64,000 nucleotides of DNA from Selaginella tamariscina (GCA_003024785.1 PUQB01000131.1:452501-516500); one strand, 5' to 3'; numbered from the stretch's first letter, positions 23,601-35,225 are shown. Notes: a model not told the origin generated them from the letters alone. Translations and numbers: made by a program.

Positions 23601-24333
23601 GAATTGAAGGAAGGGGGGGGCATGGCGAGAAAGAACTAGCAGCAAAACCCTTGGGGTTGGGGTAGTGGACAAGAAGGCAAGTCGAAGTGACAGCCACTCT
23701 AGAGCCGATGAGACTCACCTATAGCCAAGGACCATGGTGAGTGGCAGCGACACAAGAACACTTCACAGATAGAACAAAGGAGGACCAAGCATCGGTAAGA
23801 GAAGCCATCACTCAACCCAGGGTTGCAATTATCATAGCTGACTTTGTGAACGATGTGTTGATCATCCTCTTCCAAGTCACAGGCTGCACGATCCACAACG
23901 TGATAGTAGATGGAGGTTTGGCTGTAAGCATCATGTCGATAGAACTCCACCAGGAGTTGGGCATGCCAACCATGGAGCCTTCTCCCTTCCATGTATGCAT
24001 GGCAAACCAAGTTGAGGTAAAACCTAAGGGCATTGTAAGGTAAGTGAAAGTCAAGATCCAAATTGTCAAGTTCTGAATAAATGTTGTCATCCTCGACATG
24101 CACAAAAAAGGGGGATTCGACCTACTTCTTGGCTGCCCCTGGCTCAGGAACACAAAGGTGCAGCATCACTGGGAACACTAGCAAGTGATTTTGCACCGAG
24201 AAGGGATTGTTGTCTATAACAGTGAAGCAAGTTTGGGCACTCCTACCAGAGTTTCGGGCACAAGAATACTACGGGATGGACTAAAGTGGTGGATTGGGCA
24301 ATGACAAAGCAGCACCCTTCCGCGCCCACCCAT
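20644..24333 (+). mobile_element. Family Z gypsy element, copy 1 (LTR-gag-protease only)
   Basis: Shares its whole layout with 35226-38525: a roughly 600-bp LTR (20644-21244, ending CAACA), then a leader, a long gag and a second CCHC-like knuckle. This copy extends further, into a protease, and stops where the LTR of element B begins at 24334. No RT, RNase H or integrase follows. Since the element-B LTR sits immediately after, the insertion or a later deletion probably removed pol. The element is heavily mutated with many stops. Confidence 0.7.
21352..24060 (+). pseudogene. Family Z copy 1 gag-protease remnant
   Basis: Frames from about 21352 correspond to the copy-2 gag (PLDIGESDGYDEPPHQRAEP at 21794-21853). 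Later there are a knuckle-like CALCGGQHPLYRC (CX2CX3HX4C, about 23388-23430) and a protease-like block VIVDGGLAVSIMSIELHQEL (about 23904-23960), in which the usual D-S/T-G is D-G-G. A cleavage-competent protease cannot be asserted. Frame changes and stops are frequent. Confidence 0.65.
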
Positions 24334-24862
24334 TGTCACAACCCGATACAGGATGCAGGATTCCGGATAAAAGATATAGGATACAAAATACATGATATGC
24401 GCACAGGATATGCCTATAGATATACCTACATGATATGCCAAAAGGATATACCTACAGGATATTCTTATAGGATATTCTTACAGGATATGCTACAGGATAT
24501 ACCTTCAGGATAAGGGTCACCACTTTTAGCTCATGACTAGATTAGGCTCATGACCAGATTAGCTCTTGGAGTTGTGAGCATAAAAGCTCTGACCTAATTA
24601 TTGTACAATTAGTTACTATCAACATCAGTCTTTTTACGATCAATCTTGTCTTGTTCTTGCTTCCTGTCCTGCTCTTGTCTTGTTCCTAGTCCTTGTCCTG
24701 CTCGAGTCAAGCCCCTTGCTCTTGGACCGTGGCTGGTTCCTAGTTCCTATCATGCTCCAGTTCCTATCCTGTTCCTTGTCTTGCTCCTTGTCTTGCTCTT
24801 GAGTCAAGCTTTTTGTTCTCAGAATCTTGCTCTTTTCCTTGTTCTTGGATCGTGGCTTAACA
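24334..24862 (+). repeat. Element B 5' LTR (529 bp)
   Basis: Begins TGTCACAACCCGATACAGG and ends CGTGGCTTAACA. It contains the ATATCCTG-type array in reverse sense (about 24345-24515), CATAAAAG at 24579-24586 and AGTTACTATCAA at 24611-24622. Confidence 0.9.
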
Positions 24863-24864
24863 AT

Positions 24865-24876
24865 TTAATAGTAACT
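24865..24876 (+). promoter_or_regulatory. Self-complementary primer-binding site of element B (11/12)
   Basis: TTAATAGTAACT, two nucleotides after the LTR, pairs with AGTTACTATCAA at 24611-24622 except for one G-to-A change. The same arrangement is in element A and in the LTR at 33514. Confidence 0.7.
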
Positions 24877-24964
24877 GCTTTCATAGCTCCCTAATTTCCA
24901 ATTATTCTTTTTTTCCTTAGCTTTCCTCCCTTGTTTTCCTTTTCTTTCCTTTCTTTCACGAATC

Positions 24965-25960
24965 ATGATAGATTTTGAGCAATTTCAACGCGAGCACCAA
25001 ATTTTACTTCATGAACTGGCCACTTTGCACCAATGGTCACAGATCTGCAAGTTCCACCAATGTGGCGCATGCAGCTGCTGATGCATCCTCCAAGGCTATT
25101 GCGCAGGCTCTTTCTCAGCATCCATGGTTTTCTCTTTCATCAAACTTTTTTTTCAGAGCCAAAGATCAGCATGCCAGAGAAGTTAGTGGCAATCACGCCG
25201 ATTTCCAAGGTTTCCTGAATTTAGATCAGGCTTTTGATCCGCATGCAACCATGCCGCTACTCAACTGATGCACAAAAGGTTGGCCTTTTTGACATTCTTA
25301 CTAGTTGGATCTCCACGGGCTTGGGTTGCCCTTATGCTGGAGCATGATGACCCATTGATGAAAGATTTTGAAGGATTCGTGGTTGCCTTTGAAACTTGCT
25401 TTGGAGATCCCAATAAGTACTGTTCTGCATGCATGAAGTTACGTAAGCTCACATAAGGATCCTGACCAGCTTCTGTCTATGCATTCGAATTTTAACAACT
25501 TTGTACGAACATTCCATGGGACGAGACTGCATTGATCGAACATTTTCATTTTGGGTTGAGGGATGACGTGAAGGACCTTCTCCTTACATTATTGGATGCC
25601 AAAAACATTAACGAAGATCATGCAATAGGCCATTTGCTGTGACAACCGTTTGTTCGAGCGTCGTCAGGAAAAAATCTTGTTAGCAGTTCCTGCAAGCTAA
25701 TCCTGCAAGCCAATCCTGCAGCTGTAATACATGTTCCTGTAACACCTTCTGGAGTAGTTCCTATGGAGGTTGAGAAATACAAGCGTGGCTCACTTTCGCT
25801 ACTGAGAAGCAACGTCGTCCGCAGTGAAAACCTATGCTTGTATTGTGGTGAAGCAGGACACAAGGTGGCGGAATGTCCTATTAAAGTCAGGAAGTTCAAG
25901 ATGCGTGAAGTTGAAGCTGAAGTTCAGTCGGAAAACTTTAATATCCACTTCGTCTAGGAG
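24965..25960 (+). pseudogene. Element B Gag remnant
   Basis: Same plan as element A: start MIDFEQFQREHQ, a gag domain with SPRAWVALMLEHDDPLMKDF, and the knuckle CLYCGEAGHKVAEC at about 25831-25872. Several frameshifts and stops break it. Confidence 0.85.
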
Positions 25961-26039
25961 CCAGGAAGTTGGACATAGGTGCAGGCTCCATTGGTGCTGC
26001 TCATACCAGTCCATCACTCAAGTTTCCTTGTACACATTC

Positions 26040-26430
26040 ACCTCAATAATCAGAGCTCAAGGAGTTTGCCCTGTTAGAACCTGGTGCAAATGCATGCTTC
26101 ATGGATGACACTTTTGCAACTCAGTAGGGCATTTTGGTGGTGAAGTTGAAGCGTGCAGTTCCTGTAGAGGTTGTAGATGGTTGTTTAATTGCTTCTGGCA
26201 CAGTTACCCATGCTACCACACCTCTCTCTTGCAATCATGGCACATTCAACTATTCGATTTTCTTCAACTTGATCAAGACTCGGTTGACTCCCATCATTTT
26301 GGGCATGCCATGGTTCGTGGTTGCAAATCCTCAAATGACTGGAGGTCTAGGACGCTCATCGTTTTCTTCTCTAGTAACTAGGATCAATCTTTGTACCTTC
26401 CTGCATGCAGGATATATCCTTAGTGTTTGA
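26040..26430 (+). pseudogene. Element B protease remnant with lost active site
   Basis: Corresponds to the element A protease, but the active-site triplet reads E-P-G instead of D-T-G (FALLEPGANACF, about 26058-26100), followed by an in-frame stop near 26127. The second half (GMPWFVVANPQ) is recognisable. Confidence 0.8.
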
Positions 26431-26642
26431 GGTAGTATAACCTATAGGATTGACCGTGCATGTTCCTGTATCAGTGTTGAAGCTCCTTCTCGACAAGATT
26501 CACTTCCTATCAGTTCGTCAACACATCCGCAACTTCTCTCCACTCCTGTAAGTTCACGGTTCCTGTACAGGGTTCTTTCAATCCTGTATCAATGTCAAAG
26601 GTTCCTCCTCAACAGGATCCACCTTCTGTTGGTTCGTCAGCA

Positions 26643-26730
26643 CACTCGCAATCTCTCCTCACTCATGTGCATCTACAGACTTCTATACAGAAGTCTGTAG
26701 ATGCACATGAGTGAGGAGAGATTGCGAGTG
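26643..26730. repeat. Perfect 42-bp inverted repeat (fold-back) in element B
   Basis: Arms 26643-26684 and 26689-26730 are exact reverse complements with a 4-bp spacer ATAC. It marks the start of a rearranged block reaching to about 26875. Confidence 0.95.
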
Positions 26731-26875
26731 ATGCAAATGCAAGAGGACGGTAAGGATCGTCCTATTTATTATGCTAGTCGCAGGCTCACACCTGCAGAGT
26801 AGAGTAATGAAAAGAGGCAAGATTGGGGAAAACCTATGCGGATGTTGACAAGTGTACAGGATTAGAAAAATTCTG
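26731..26875. other. Inserted RNase H scrap and inverted linker segment
   Basis: 26731-26800 reads MQEDGKDRPIYYASRRLTPA, the RNase H entry of a different gypsy lineage (family A has PVAFHSRKF at this place). From about 26801 to 26875 the sequence matches the element A linker in the opposite orientation (compare 7280-7350). Normal element B order resumes at about 26876. Confidence 0.7.
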
Positions 26876-27204
26876 TTCCATCCCCAAAGATCCTTCCTCT
26901 TTTTTAGTCACAGCTCCCTCCTTCTCCTCTTCAGTTCTTATCACTACTATGCATGAACTTGCCACTGATCTTGTTCCTTTTCATCTCTTTGCTTTTTAAG
27001 TAACTCCTACGTCTTCTTTTACCTTTCCTGTATCTGACTCTCCTGTTTTTCAATCTCCTTCTCCTTCTCCTTCCCCTTCCCCTTCTTCTTTTTCTTCCTT
27101 GCCATCCAAAGTATCACTCCTTTTAAGACATTTTTGACAAGCACAAGGCTGTAGTTCTTCTTGTTCACAGATCCTACGACTGTTCGGACCAATTTATGCA
27201 CTGT

Positions 27205-27820
27205 CACCTACAGAATTGGAGGTTCTTCGCCAGTACATCGATGACAACTTGGCATTCGGCTTCATTCGACACTCCAACTCCCCTGCAAGAGCACCTATCT
27301 TCTTTGTCAAGAAGAAAGATGGGAGTTTTCACTTGGTTGTGGACTACAGGGGTTTGAATCAAGTCACCATCCAGAACCAGTACCCATTGCCATTGATCCC
27401 GGAACTTCTCAATTAGCTATGAAGGCAAAGGTGTTCACAAAGATCGATTTACGAGGGGTTTACAATCTTGTAGGGATTCGTCCAGGCGATGAATGGAAGA
27501 CTGCCTTTCGTATAAGGTATGGACATTTCGAGTACACGGTGATGCCTTTTGGACTTACCAATGCCCCAGCCGTGTTCCAACACATGGTGAACGACATCTT
27601 TCGTGACTTCTTGGACAGTTTATGGTGATCTACCTCGATAACATTTTGATTTTCTCCAAGGATTAGGTGGCACATGATAAGCATGTACGACTAATTCTAC
27701 AGAGGCTTTGTGAGCATGGCTTGTATGCGAAGTTGAAGAAGTGTTTTTTCGACAGGGATACTATGGAGTTCTTGGGTACATCGTCTCTCCTGCTGGCGTT
27801 TCCATGGACATGCACAAGGT
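27205..27820 (+). pseudogene. Element B reverse transcriptase remnant
   Basis: RT blocks are present: [62 protein letters not shown]. The catalytic YLDD has become YLDN (about 27630-27641), consistent with a G-to-A transition, and stops follow the palm. Inactive. Confidence 0.88.
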
Positions 27821-27924
27821 GAAGACTATTGGAGTGGGAGATGTACGAGATGTACAATGTTTCCTTGGCTTTGCAAACTTCTACATGTGATTCATACATG
27901 ACTTTTCCAAGCGTGTACTTTCAC

Positions 27925-28204
27925 TCATGGAACTCACCAAGCACACAGGAGTTTTCTCTTGGTCCGACAAGGCGGAACATGCATTCACAGCACTTAAGGA
28001 TGCCTTCACGACAGCTCCAATTTTAGCACATCCTGATCCTTCTCGTCCCTTCTTCATTGAAGCAAATGCTTCGAATTTTGCAGTAGGTTCCATCTTATCA
28101 CAAGTTGGAGAAGACAAGTTACTCCATCCTGTAACCTTTCACTCTCGTAAGTTCCTTTTGGCAGAGATTAATTACGAGATTCATGACAAGGAACTCAAGT
28201 CCAT
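27925..28204 (+). pseudogene. Element B RNase H, first part
   Basis: Reads FFIEANASNFAVGSILSQVG and [13 protein letters not shown], then is cut by the Y LTR at 28205. The first catalytic Asp of the DAS block is changed to Asn. Resumes at 30072. Confidence 0.85.
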
Positions 28205-30066
28205 TGTCAGAGTTATTACCCGAAGGGCCAACACATGGCAACACGTGGCTGCTAGGCGGCATCTAGTGTCATAACCCTGTATGAGCAGTGCTAAGTCTTC
28301 TAGAACAACCCCAATGACCCCTAGGGTTAGACTCTAATGCCTAAGTGGACAAGAGACTTAGGGTTTAGCCTAAGTCTCCCTAGAATGTCTGCCCCAAAAC
28401 CCTTGAGGGATAACCCTAGTTGACTTAGGATTTAGCCTAAGTCTCCCTAGAGTGTTTGCCCCCAAATCCCTTGAGGGATAACCCTAGTTGACTTAGGGTC
28501 CTGCACTAGAAGACCTAGACAGGCTCATGCCCTAACCCCTATCAAGGAGACGTGTGTTCCACACATACCGTCAATAGGGTTAAAGCATCACCCTACATCT
28601 TGAGGAATCACCCTCAATTAATTACAACCCCTAAAAGACGACGAGGGGTATCTTGACCCACAACTAACCCCTAAGGGTCTGAGTGGCCAAATCATACCCT
28701 GGCTTAGGGTTAGTACTAGAGAACACACGAGTGTCCGCAGTCAGCGGGCACGAGTGATCCCCTAAGCATTCCTTAGAGGCTAAGGTTGGAAAACCCTAAC
28801 CCTTATTCCCCAGAGGAAACCATGCCTATGTCTAAGAAGACCCTTGCTAAGGAGCTTAGGTTGTTCAACCCTCAGAACATGCTCCACATCCTGAGAACGA
28901 ACACCCTTAAACCATGTGTGCCAGTAAGCACACTTGGCAAAGAGACCTACCCTCCTTGGGCATGTGCCCAAGGCTTGGCCCTAGTCCTAGAACACGAAAT
29001 GGTTCACCAATCCCTTGGCCTTAGGCTCGAGACACGACCCCGTGGGTCATGCCCTGAGTGTTGCACTTGTATGAAACCCATCCTAGTGTCACATGTGTGT
29101 TGGGATCGTTTCATCACAGGACAAGGCTATTTTCATAGCCCCCTTAGAGAACAAGAGTTAGACCCAGTGCCACGATTGTGGCTCACTAGATGCCAACTCT
29201 TAGAGCCCACACTCGGATACCCCTTTGGGAACCTGTCTGCCTGAGAGCTCATCCCCACAGTTAGCTAAGTGCACGGACAATGCTCACATTGTGAGTCAGG
29301 ATGCGTGACTAGTGAGTTGTGAGTGCTGCCCTCAGCTTGGCATGGACGAGGAGACTGAAAAGAGTCTTAACTGATTACCCAGATGTGCGAGCGGGTTACC
29401 GAACGAAAGGAGTTGGCTAACTCCCTGGATGCGGCATACCGGGCACAACAGTGCAGATTTGCCAACGATAAGGGTAGGCTACCCCTAAAGTGTGACGTAC
29501 CCCCGGCAGTGGGACACGGCACATAGCGAGTATGCCTTGACGAATGAGACAACCCATGCCGGCGGGGAGGAAGGAACCAGAGACTCTCAGTCTCTGGCCT
29601 GCTTGCCCCACACCTACTCTACCTTATTTCTGTGATGGAGCCACCCCCCCTAAAATGCCATTCTAATAAGTGGGCTGGCACGAAATCTATCCCCAATGCA
29701 AAAGAGACAGTGAGTTTACCCAATCGACCCCATCAACCCCTAAACCCTACCCCAAGGGGTTTAGGGCGTGGGGTTGAGTCAACCCTAGGGGTGTTTCTAA
29801 CCATATCCGACACATCGAACTCACCAGAGCCAACCAAAAATCCAAATGGGACACAAATCGCTGAGAGGGGGCTTTCTAGAAGGTAAGTGCTAGCTTCGCT
29901 AGAGTTTCTTATAAATACCTAGTGACACCCGGCCGGACCATCACTAGATACCCAAGTGCACTAAGCAGGCCTGTTTCTTACACCCTCTAGGGTCTGTCAA
30001 CGGACTCGGTAGGTAACAACATTCAACGTCCAAAGTAAAGGTCGAGTCATAGTAAAAACTATGACA
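28205..30066 (+). mobile_element. Family Y solo LTR inserted in the RNase H of element B (1862 bp)
   Basis: Starts TGTCAGAG and ends ACTATGACA; flanks are TCCAT (28200-28204) and ACCAT (30067-30071), and element B sequence continues on both sides. It carries the internal tandem repeat and a TATA-like TTATAAATAC at about 29909-29918. A 152-codon frame at 28786-29244 has no domain and is not conserved in the other copies. Confidence 0.85.
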
Positions 30067-30071
30067 ACCAT

Positions 30072-30446
30072 TGTGGATTTGTTTGAGAAGTGGCGGCACT
30101 TCCTGAAAGATGTTGCGCATCTTGTACAAGTTCTTACGGATCACAAAAACCTAGAGTTTTTCAAATGGCTCGAGTTCTTAGTCGGCGACAGGCTAGGTGA
30201 GCAGAATTCCTATCACGTTTGAGTTTGTCATCATCTATAGGCCCGGTTTTTGGAATGGCAAAGTGGACGCATTGTCTAGGGCTCTTACCTTGCACCAACC
30301 CGGGCAATCCTGCTTATGACTATCAAAAGCAAGTGTTGTTGGGTCCTGATCAATTTTGGCTTACGGCACTACAGGTTCATCAGGCTCTAGTAAATTCAAC
30401 ACTTCTATAGGACATCTGTTTGCAGTTAATTAAAGATGACTTGGCA
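30072..30446 (+). pseudogene. Element B RNase H, second part, and pre-integrase spacer
   Basis: Continues the domain broken at 28204 (VLTDHKN-like block, then [10 protein letters not shown]), then the spacer matching element A (LLGPDQFWLTALQVHQALVN). It ends where the second Y LTR begins. Confidence 0.85.
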
Positions 30447-31700
30447 TGTCAGAGTTTTAACCCAAAGGGCCAACACGTGGCGACACGTGGCTGCCAGGTG
30501 GCTATTTGGCGTCATCACCCTGGTGTGAGCAACGCTAAGTTTCCCAGAACAACCTCAACGACCCCTAGGGTTAGACTCTAATGCCCAGGTGGATAGGAGA
30601 CTTAGGGTTTAGCCTAAGTCTCCCTAGAGTGTCTACCTCCAAAACCCTTGAGGATAACCCTAGTTGACTTAGGGTCTTGCCCTAGAAGACCTAGACAGGC
30701 TCATGCCCTAACCCCATCAAGGAGACATGTGTTCCACACATACCCTAGACAGAGCTAAGGCATCGTCACTTACCACTTGAGGAATCACCCTCATCCAGGA
30801 GTACAACCCCTTTAGGGCGACAAGGGGTACCCTGAACCACGACTAACCCCTAAGGGTTTGAGTGGCCAAGTTATACCCTAGACCTAGAGCTAGTACTTAA
30901 TGAGGACATGAGTGTGCGCCGTAGGCGAACACGAGTGTCCTGCTAAGCAAACTCCCTAAGGCTAGGTTTGGGATAACCCTAAGCACATGACCTTGCAAGT
31001 GCCTCATGAAAGGGCTTCTGCTAATGAGCTTAGGTTGTTCAACCTCTGGATTCCAAGGAGAACACTCCCCTAGCCAAGTGTGCCAAAGCACACCTAGTTA
31101 CGAGACTAACCTCCTTGAGCAGATGCCCAAGGCTTAGCACCCTAGTGCAAGCACAAGCATGCCTATTGGCTAGAGTATTCAACCCCTTGGCGACAAACCC
31201 ATGACACAACCCCAAAGGGCGTGCCTCAGGTGTTGTACCATGTGACATTTAACCTAGTGTCACATCTCCATGTGACACTGCCTTCCCCGAAGTGTGGCTA
31301 TCATGCCATAGCCCTTAGATTCAAGAGTTGCACCAAGTACCACAAACGTGGCTCCTAAATGCCAACTCTAGAACCCCTCAATGAACCCTCAGGAATTGGT
31401 ACTGTGAACCTGTCAAACAAGATCCCACGCCCACAGTTGGACAAGGACACGGATTGCCTTGCTTGGCTTGAGTGCTACACCTAGCTTGACGTGGAGGAGG
31501 CTGGAGATAAGCCTCAACTTGGAACGTGCATTCCGACAAGACCTCCCAGGCATGGATTCGCCAACGTTAAGGGTAAGTTACCCCAAAAGTGGGACGTACC
31601 CCTGGCATCTGGAAGTTAGGCGGCACAACAGAGGGTTGTGCCTTGACGATACAAGCTAGAGCTTGCACCGGGAGAAGAGTAACGAGCTCAGTCATGAACC
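30447..31700 (+). mobile_element. Family Y LTR, 3' truncated
   Basis: Begins TGTCAGAGTTTTAACCC and is much closer to the 2964-10855 copy than to the 28.2-kb one. It stops matching after CAGTCATGAACC at 31700, about 430 bp short of the end. It preserves the uninterrupted target into which element A inserted in the other copy (about 31541-31556). Confidence 0.8.
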
Positions 31701-33440
31701 TAAACGAAAGCCCATCTATGGAGGGGATTCAATTAGATGTCTATTTTGAGGATCTTAATACTCATCAAGTAGGTGTATTCACAATAGATATTGCTTCATA
31801 TTACAGAACATGCACAAGTGAAGCAATCGTCCATGTCATATTGAAAAAGAACACAGCGACATCATTAGGGAAATTGAGAGGGTGGCTCTGCCCCAGGTTC
31901 TTTGCATATCATGTTCAATTTGTTTAGGAATCTTTGGAAGCTAGAAGAGTGTACCAAGAACACTAGAATAGTTGCAGTCGAGGCTACACATGTTGATTCT
32001 GACCGCAAAAGAAAGTCATCAGTCATTTTGTTAGTTGCACTAGTGGCATCCCATGCTGCAATAAGCCACAAAAAAATGATGTTGGATGATAGGATTTACG
32101 AGTGTAGGGTTAAGTATTGCAACGTTAATCCCAACTTCAATTATAGGCCACTCAGCCAAGAACGTGTAGCTGAGCTCATGGAGAAGATGAAGGACAACAA
32201 TTCTTACACCATTCTACATAATGTTCTTTTGTGCCCATACATTATGTAGAATTAATGTGATGTAAGAATTGTTGTCCTTCATTAAAAGAAAGACATTAAA
32301 ATAGTGTAGGTAACAACATCAAAACAAATTACAAAGATTCAGATGGAGAATAAAAGATTAATAAAGTACTACATTATTAGCGGCCAACACACAATAACGG
32401 CAGTCCAATGACTTCTTGATGAACACAATAAGGAAATGATGAAACAAAACTTTTTGAGCATATGAGAAGCTGACAAAAAGATCAGTGTTTTTAGCTAAGC
32501 CAAATCTCACAATCGAGTAACACCTATAAGCTATCAGCGGAATGGGACGCTGCCAACACTAACCACTACAACAACAAAATATGAAAAAAGTTCAAACACA
32601 TGCGATCCATGTGGGAAACTCTTGGGCGGCGCAAAGAGCTACTACAGGGAGAGACAAAGTGTAGAATATTAGGTAAGAAATTGTTTTAGCATAACTTATC
32701 TCACCATTATATTAATTTGTTACTTTTCTCATCTATAGAGAGTTAAAGAAATTCCAATAGTTGATTTTTCTCAAGTGGGCGGGAAGGAAACATCCTTCCT
32801 AATGATACTGATTCTTGTCCCAAGGACAAAGTCTTGCCAAATGAGTGGGGATCATGGAATCGTTTGCTAGAGGAACACTGAAGAAGAAGTAGACAAGTGA
32901 AGGGGAGCCCTTCAAAAAGTCTACAAAGAAACCCAATAAGACTCCCAAGGCTAAGTTTGTTCAAGCTACGAAGTATGTAGACAATGACTGAAACTCACAT
33001 GGTTGAAGCCTTTGAACGGAACAACAGTGGAGGAGATGGATGTCTTAGCTGATTTGATGACTGATGGCAAATTACAGATTAACAACAGCACCCACCTCTC
33101 CTTTTCATCTCAAGGCAATAGAGTTGAAGACGATCAGACACTTCAAGGAGTGGTTGGGAATACATTGTCACAAATTGGGTTGGACTTTGGCTTTAGCATA
33201 CGAGAAAGTCAAATATCTGCATGTGACAGACGATGATATGCTTGTCCAATGGGGGAACAATTCAGAAGATCTAAGCAAGAATCTATTACATGCCAACGCC
33301 AGAAGGAGAACATCGTAATGACGCCTTCTCTTATGATAGTCCTCAGCAGCAAAGAACCGAATTGAACCTTATAAAGGAGGACGCTATGAATTATGACAAG
33401 CCTACAAATGTTTATTGTCGGATTTAGAGGCTTTATGGGG
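31701..33440 (+). other. Unassigned, partly protein-like sequence between broken elements
   Basis: Plus-strand frames at 31695-31927 (MEGIQLDVYFEDLNTHQVGV, DIASYYRTCTSEAIVHVI) and 31940-32249 (SHKKMMLDDRIYECRVKYCN, RPLSQERVAELMEKMKDNNS), and later at 33064-33318 (LKTIRHFKEWLGIHCHKLGW), look like real protein but match no family I recognise. They may be a captured or broken host gene, or an unfamiliar transposon. An imperfect inverted repeat sits at 32186-32283. Confidence 0.4.
32186..32283. repeat. Imperfect inverted repeat, about 40-bp arms
   Basis: 32186-32223 is repeated in reverse complement at 32240-32283, apart from a 6-nt insertion and a few substitutions, around a 16-nt spacer. Confidence 0.85.
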
Positions 33441-34012
33441 TAACATCACTGCTTGTTAAGGAAAAAAAAAGTAACTAGAAATCGGGGAGCTATGAAAGCA
33501 GTTACTATCAAACTGTCAAGCCACGATCTAAGAACAAGGAAGAGAGCAAGATTCTGAAAACAAGAAAGCTTGACTCAGGAGCAGGACAGGAACTAGGATC
33601 TCAAGTAGGACAAGGAGCAGGACAGGAACTAGGATCTCAGAAGTAGAACAAGGAGCAGGACAAGGAGCAAGACAGGAACTGGAGCAAGATAGGAACTGGA
33701 GCAAGATAGGAACTAGGAGCAAGACAAAAGCAAGAGACAAAACAAGGAACAAGATAATCATAAAATAATTGTTGATAGTAACTGATTGTACAACAATTAG
33801 GTCGGAGCTTTTATGCTCACAACTCCAGAGTTAATCTAGTCATGAGCCTAATCTAGTCATGAGCTAAAATGGTGAACCTTATCCTGAAGGTATATCTTAT
33901 AGCATATCCTGTAAGCATACCTGTTAGGTATGTTCTATAGCATATCCTGTGGGCATATCCTGTATTTTGTATCCTGTATCCGGAATCCTACATCCTGTAT
34001 CGGGTCGTGACA
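33441..34012 (-). mobile_element. A-family 5' LTR with leader, remainder lost
   Basis: A 499-bp LTR (33514-34012) in minus orientation, preceded on the window's left by about 50 nt of leader similar to element A. TATA-like box at 33815-33808, putative RNA start at 33783-33772, and primer-binding site at 33511-33500 that is a perfect complement. No gag follows. A relic of a third family member. Confidence 0.85.
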
Positions 34013-35000
34013 GGTGAAATCAACAAGCATTCGACAAAGGAGCCAGCTTCCAGAAACCACATGAGTGGCCAGCTCACAGGTCACATGGTCCACATGGATG
34101 TGAGACACGTACTATGAGTGTAATGATGGTCGGGCAGTGCCATCGTTGCATAATCAAGGGGCAATGATAGACACAGTCATCATTGATGACATCACTGAAC
34201 TACCACATCAACACTCCCTTATAAAGGCACAGAAACAGCATGAGAACCGTTGTTTTCCCTACAGTAGATGTACCACTCACCACCAAGTCTCTCCGACGCC
34301 ATGCTTGTGGAATGGACCGAACACATCAGACCAACATCAATTTGGGAAATCCACATAACCTGGGGGCACGGCAGGATAACAAAACTCGTATTCTCTAGGT
34401 ACTCCTTATTGGAGTTAATCCAGCTACCAGAAGTAGTGCAAGTCAGGAGAAAGATGAGATTGATGGGGTTTTTCATTCTCTCGTGGAAACAGGTGGAGGA
34501 CTGAGCATTTGCAAAGATAGCAAGGTGGTTCATAAAGTTTGCCATCTCGAGACTTGAAAACCAAGCGATCCGAAATCAGATTTAACTTAGGAGGTAGCGC
34601 ATCATATTATGTAGGGATTGATGACTTAGCATTGGTTTTCAAGTTAAAAAAAAGATGGGCTGCCATTGGACGGTGTCCTTGTTAATGATCACACACATGA
34701 ATAAAAGAATAGAAAAGAAAGGGAAAACATGAGATGAACTCATGACACAAAAGATACACTAAGTAATTTTTATATTTCATCATAAGAGTACACACAAAAT
34801 AATGTCATCACACCTATTTACAAAGTAAATAAAGAAAAGAAGAAATTAGAGACTCTTCTCTATATCTATATGTGTCCTATACTTCAAACCCTTGAGCCTT
34901 GGTTCCTTATATACCCAAAATAATATAAAGAATGTATGTAGGGTAGGGTAGGGGTGTAAGAGAGGGTGTAAAATGGGGGTTACATAAAATAATGGCAGTG
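34013..35000. other. Unassigned repeat-like sequence
   Basis: No domain recognised. A minus-strand frame at 34545-34219 and the opposite 34268-34504 frame are both short and unlike known families. Probably part of a degraded element. Confidence 0.4.
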
Positions 35001-35140
35001 GGTTATGGAAGAAGGTGGGCTTGACCCATAAATGATGGGGGTTATGAAAGAAGGTTGACTTGACCCATAAATGATGGGGGTTATGGAAAAAGATTGACTT
35101 GACCCATAAATAATGGGGTGTTATGGAAGAAGGTGACTGA
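35001..35140. repeat. 39-bp tandem repeat, about 3.5 units
   Basis: GGTTATGG-type starts recur at about 35001, 35040, 35079 and 35119, each followed by AAGAAGGT and TTGACCCATAAATGATGGG. The last unit is partial. Confidence 0.85.
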
Positions 35141-35225
35141 CTTTGACTTGGGAAGGTGACTAGGAAGGTGCATGGAAGAAGACAAAGAAAATGTGCATGG
35201 TCAAAGCAAGCACTAACCATATGGA

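Larger units (their letters stand above)
24334..30446 (+). mobile_element. Element B: A-family chromovirus, 3' end lost, split by Y LTRs
   Basis: Plus-strand relative of element A with 5' LTR 24334-24862, gag from 24965, protease, rearranged linker, RT and RNase H. A Y LTR (28205-30066) interrupts RNase H, with TCCAT/ACCAT flanking duplications. A second Y LTR starts at 30447 in the spacer before integrase. Integrase, chromodomain and 3' LTR are missing. It is more mutated than A: stops, lost catalytic residues and an inverted segment. Confidence 0.88.

Noticed and set aside
24329-24333. Target duplication of element B
   Set aside because: The 3' LTR is missing, so the left flank CCCAT cannot be compared with a right copy.
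28786-29244. 152-codon open frame in family Y
   Set aside because: Not conserved in the other Y copies, no domain, and the region is non-coding repeat.
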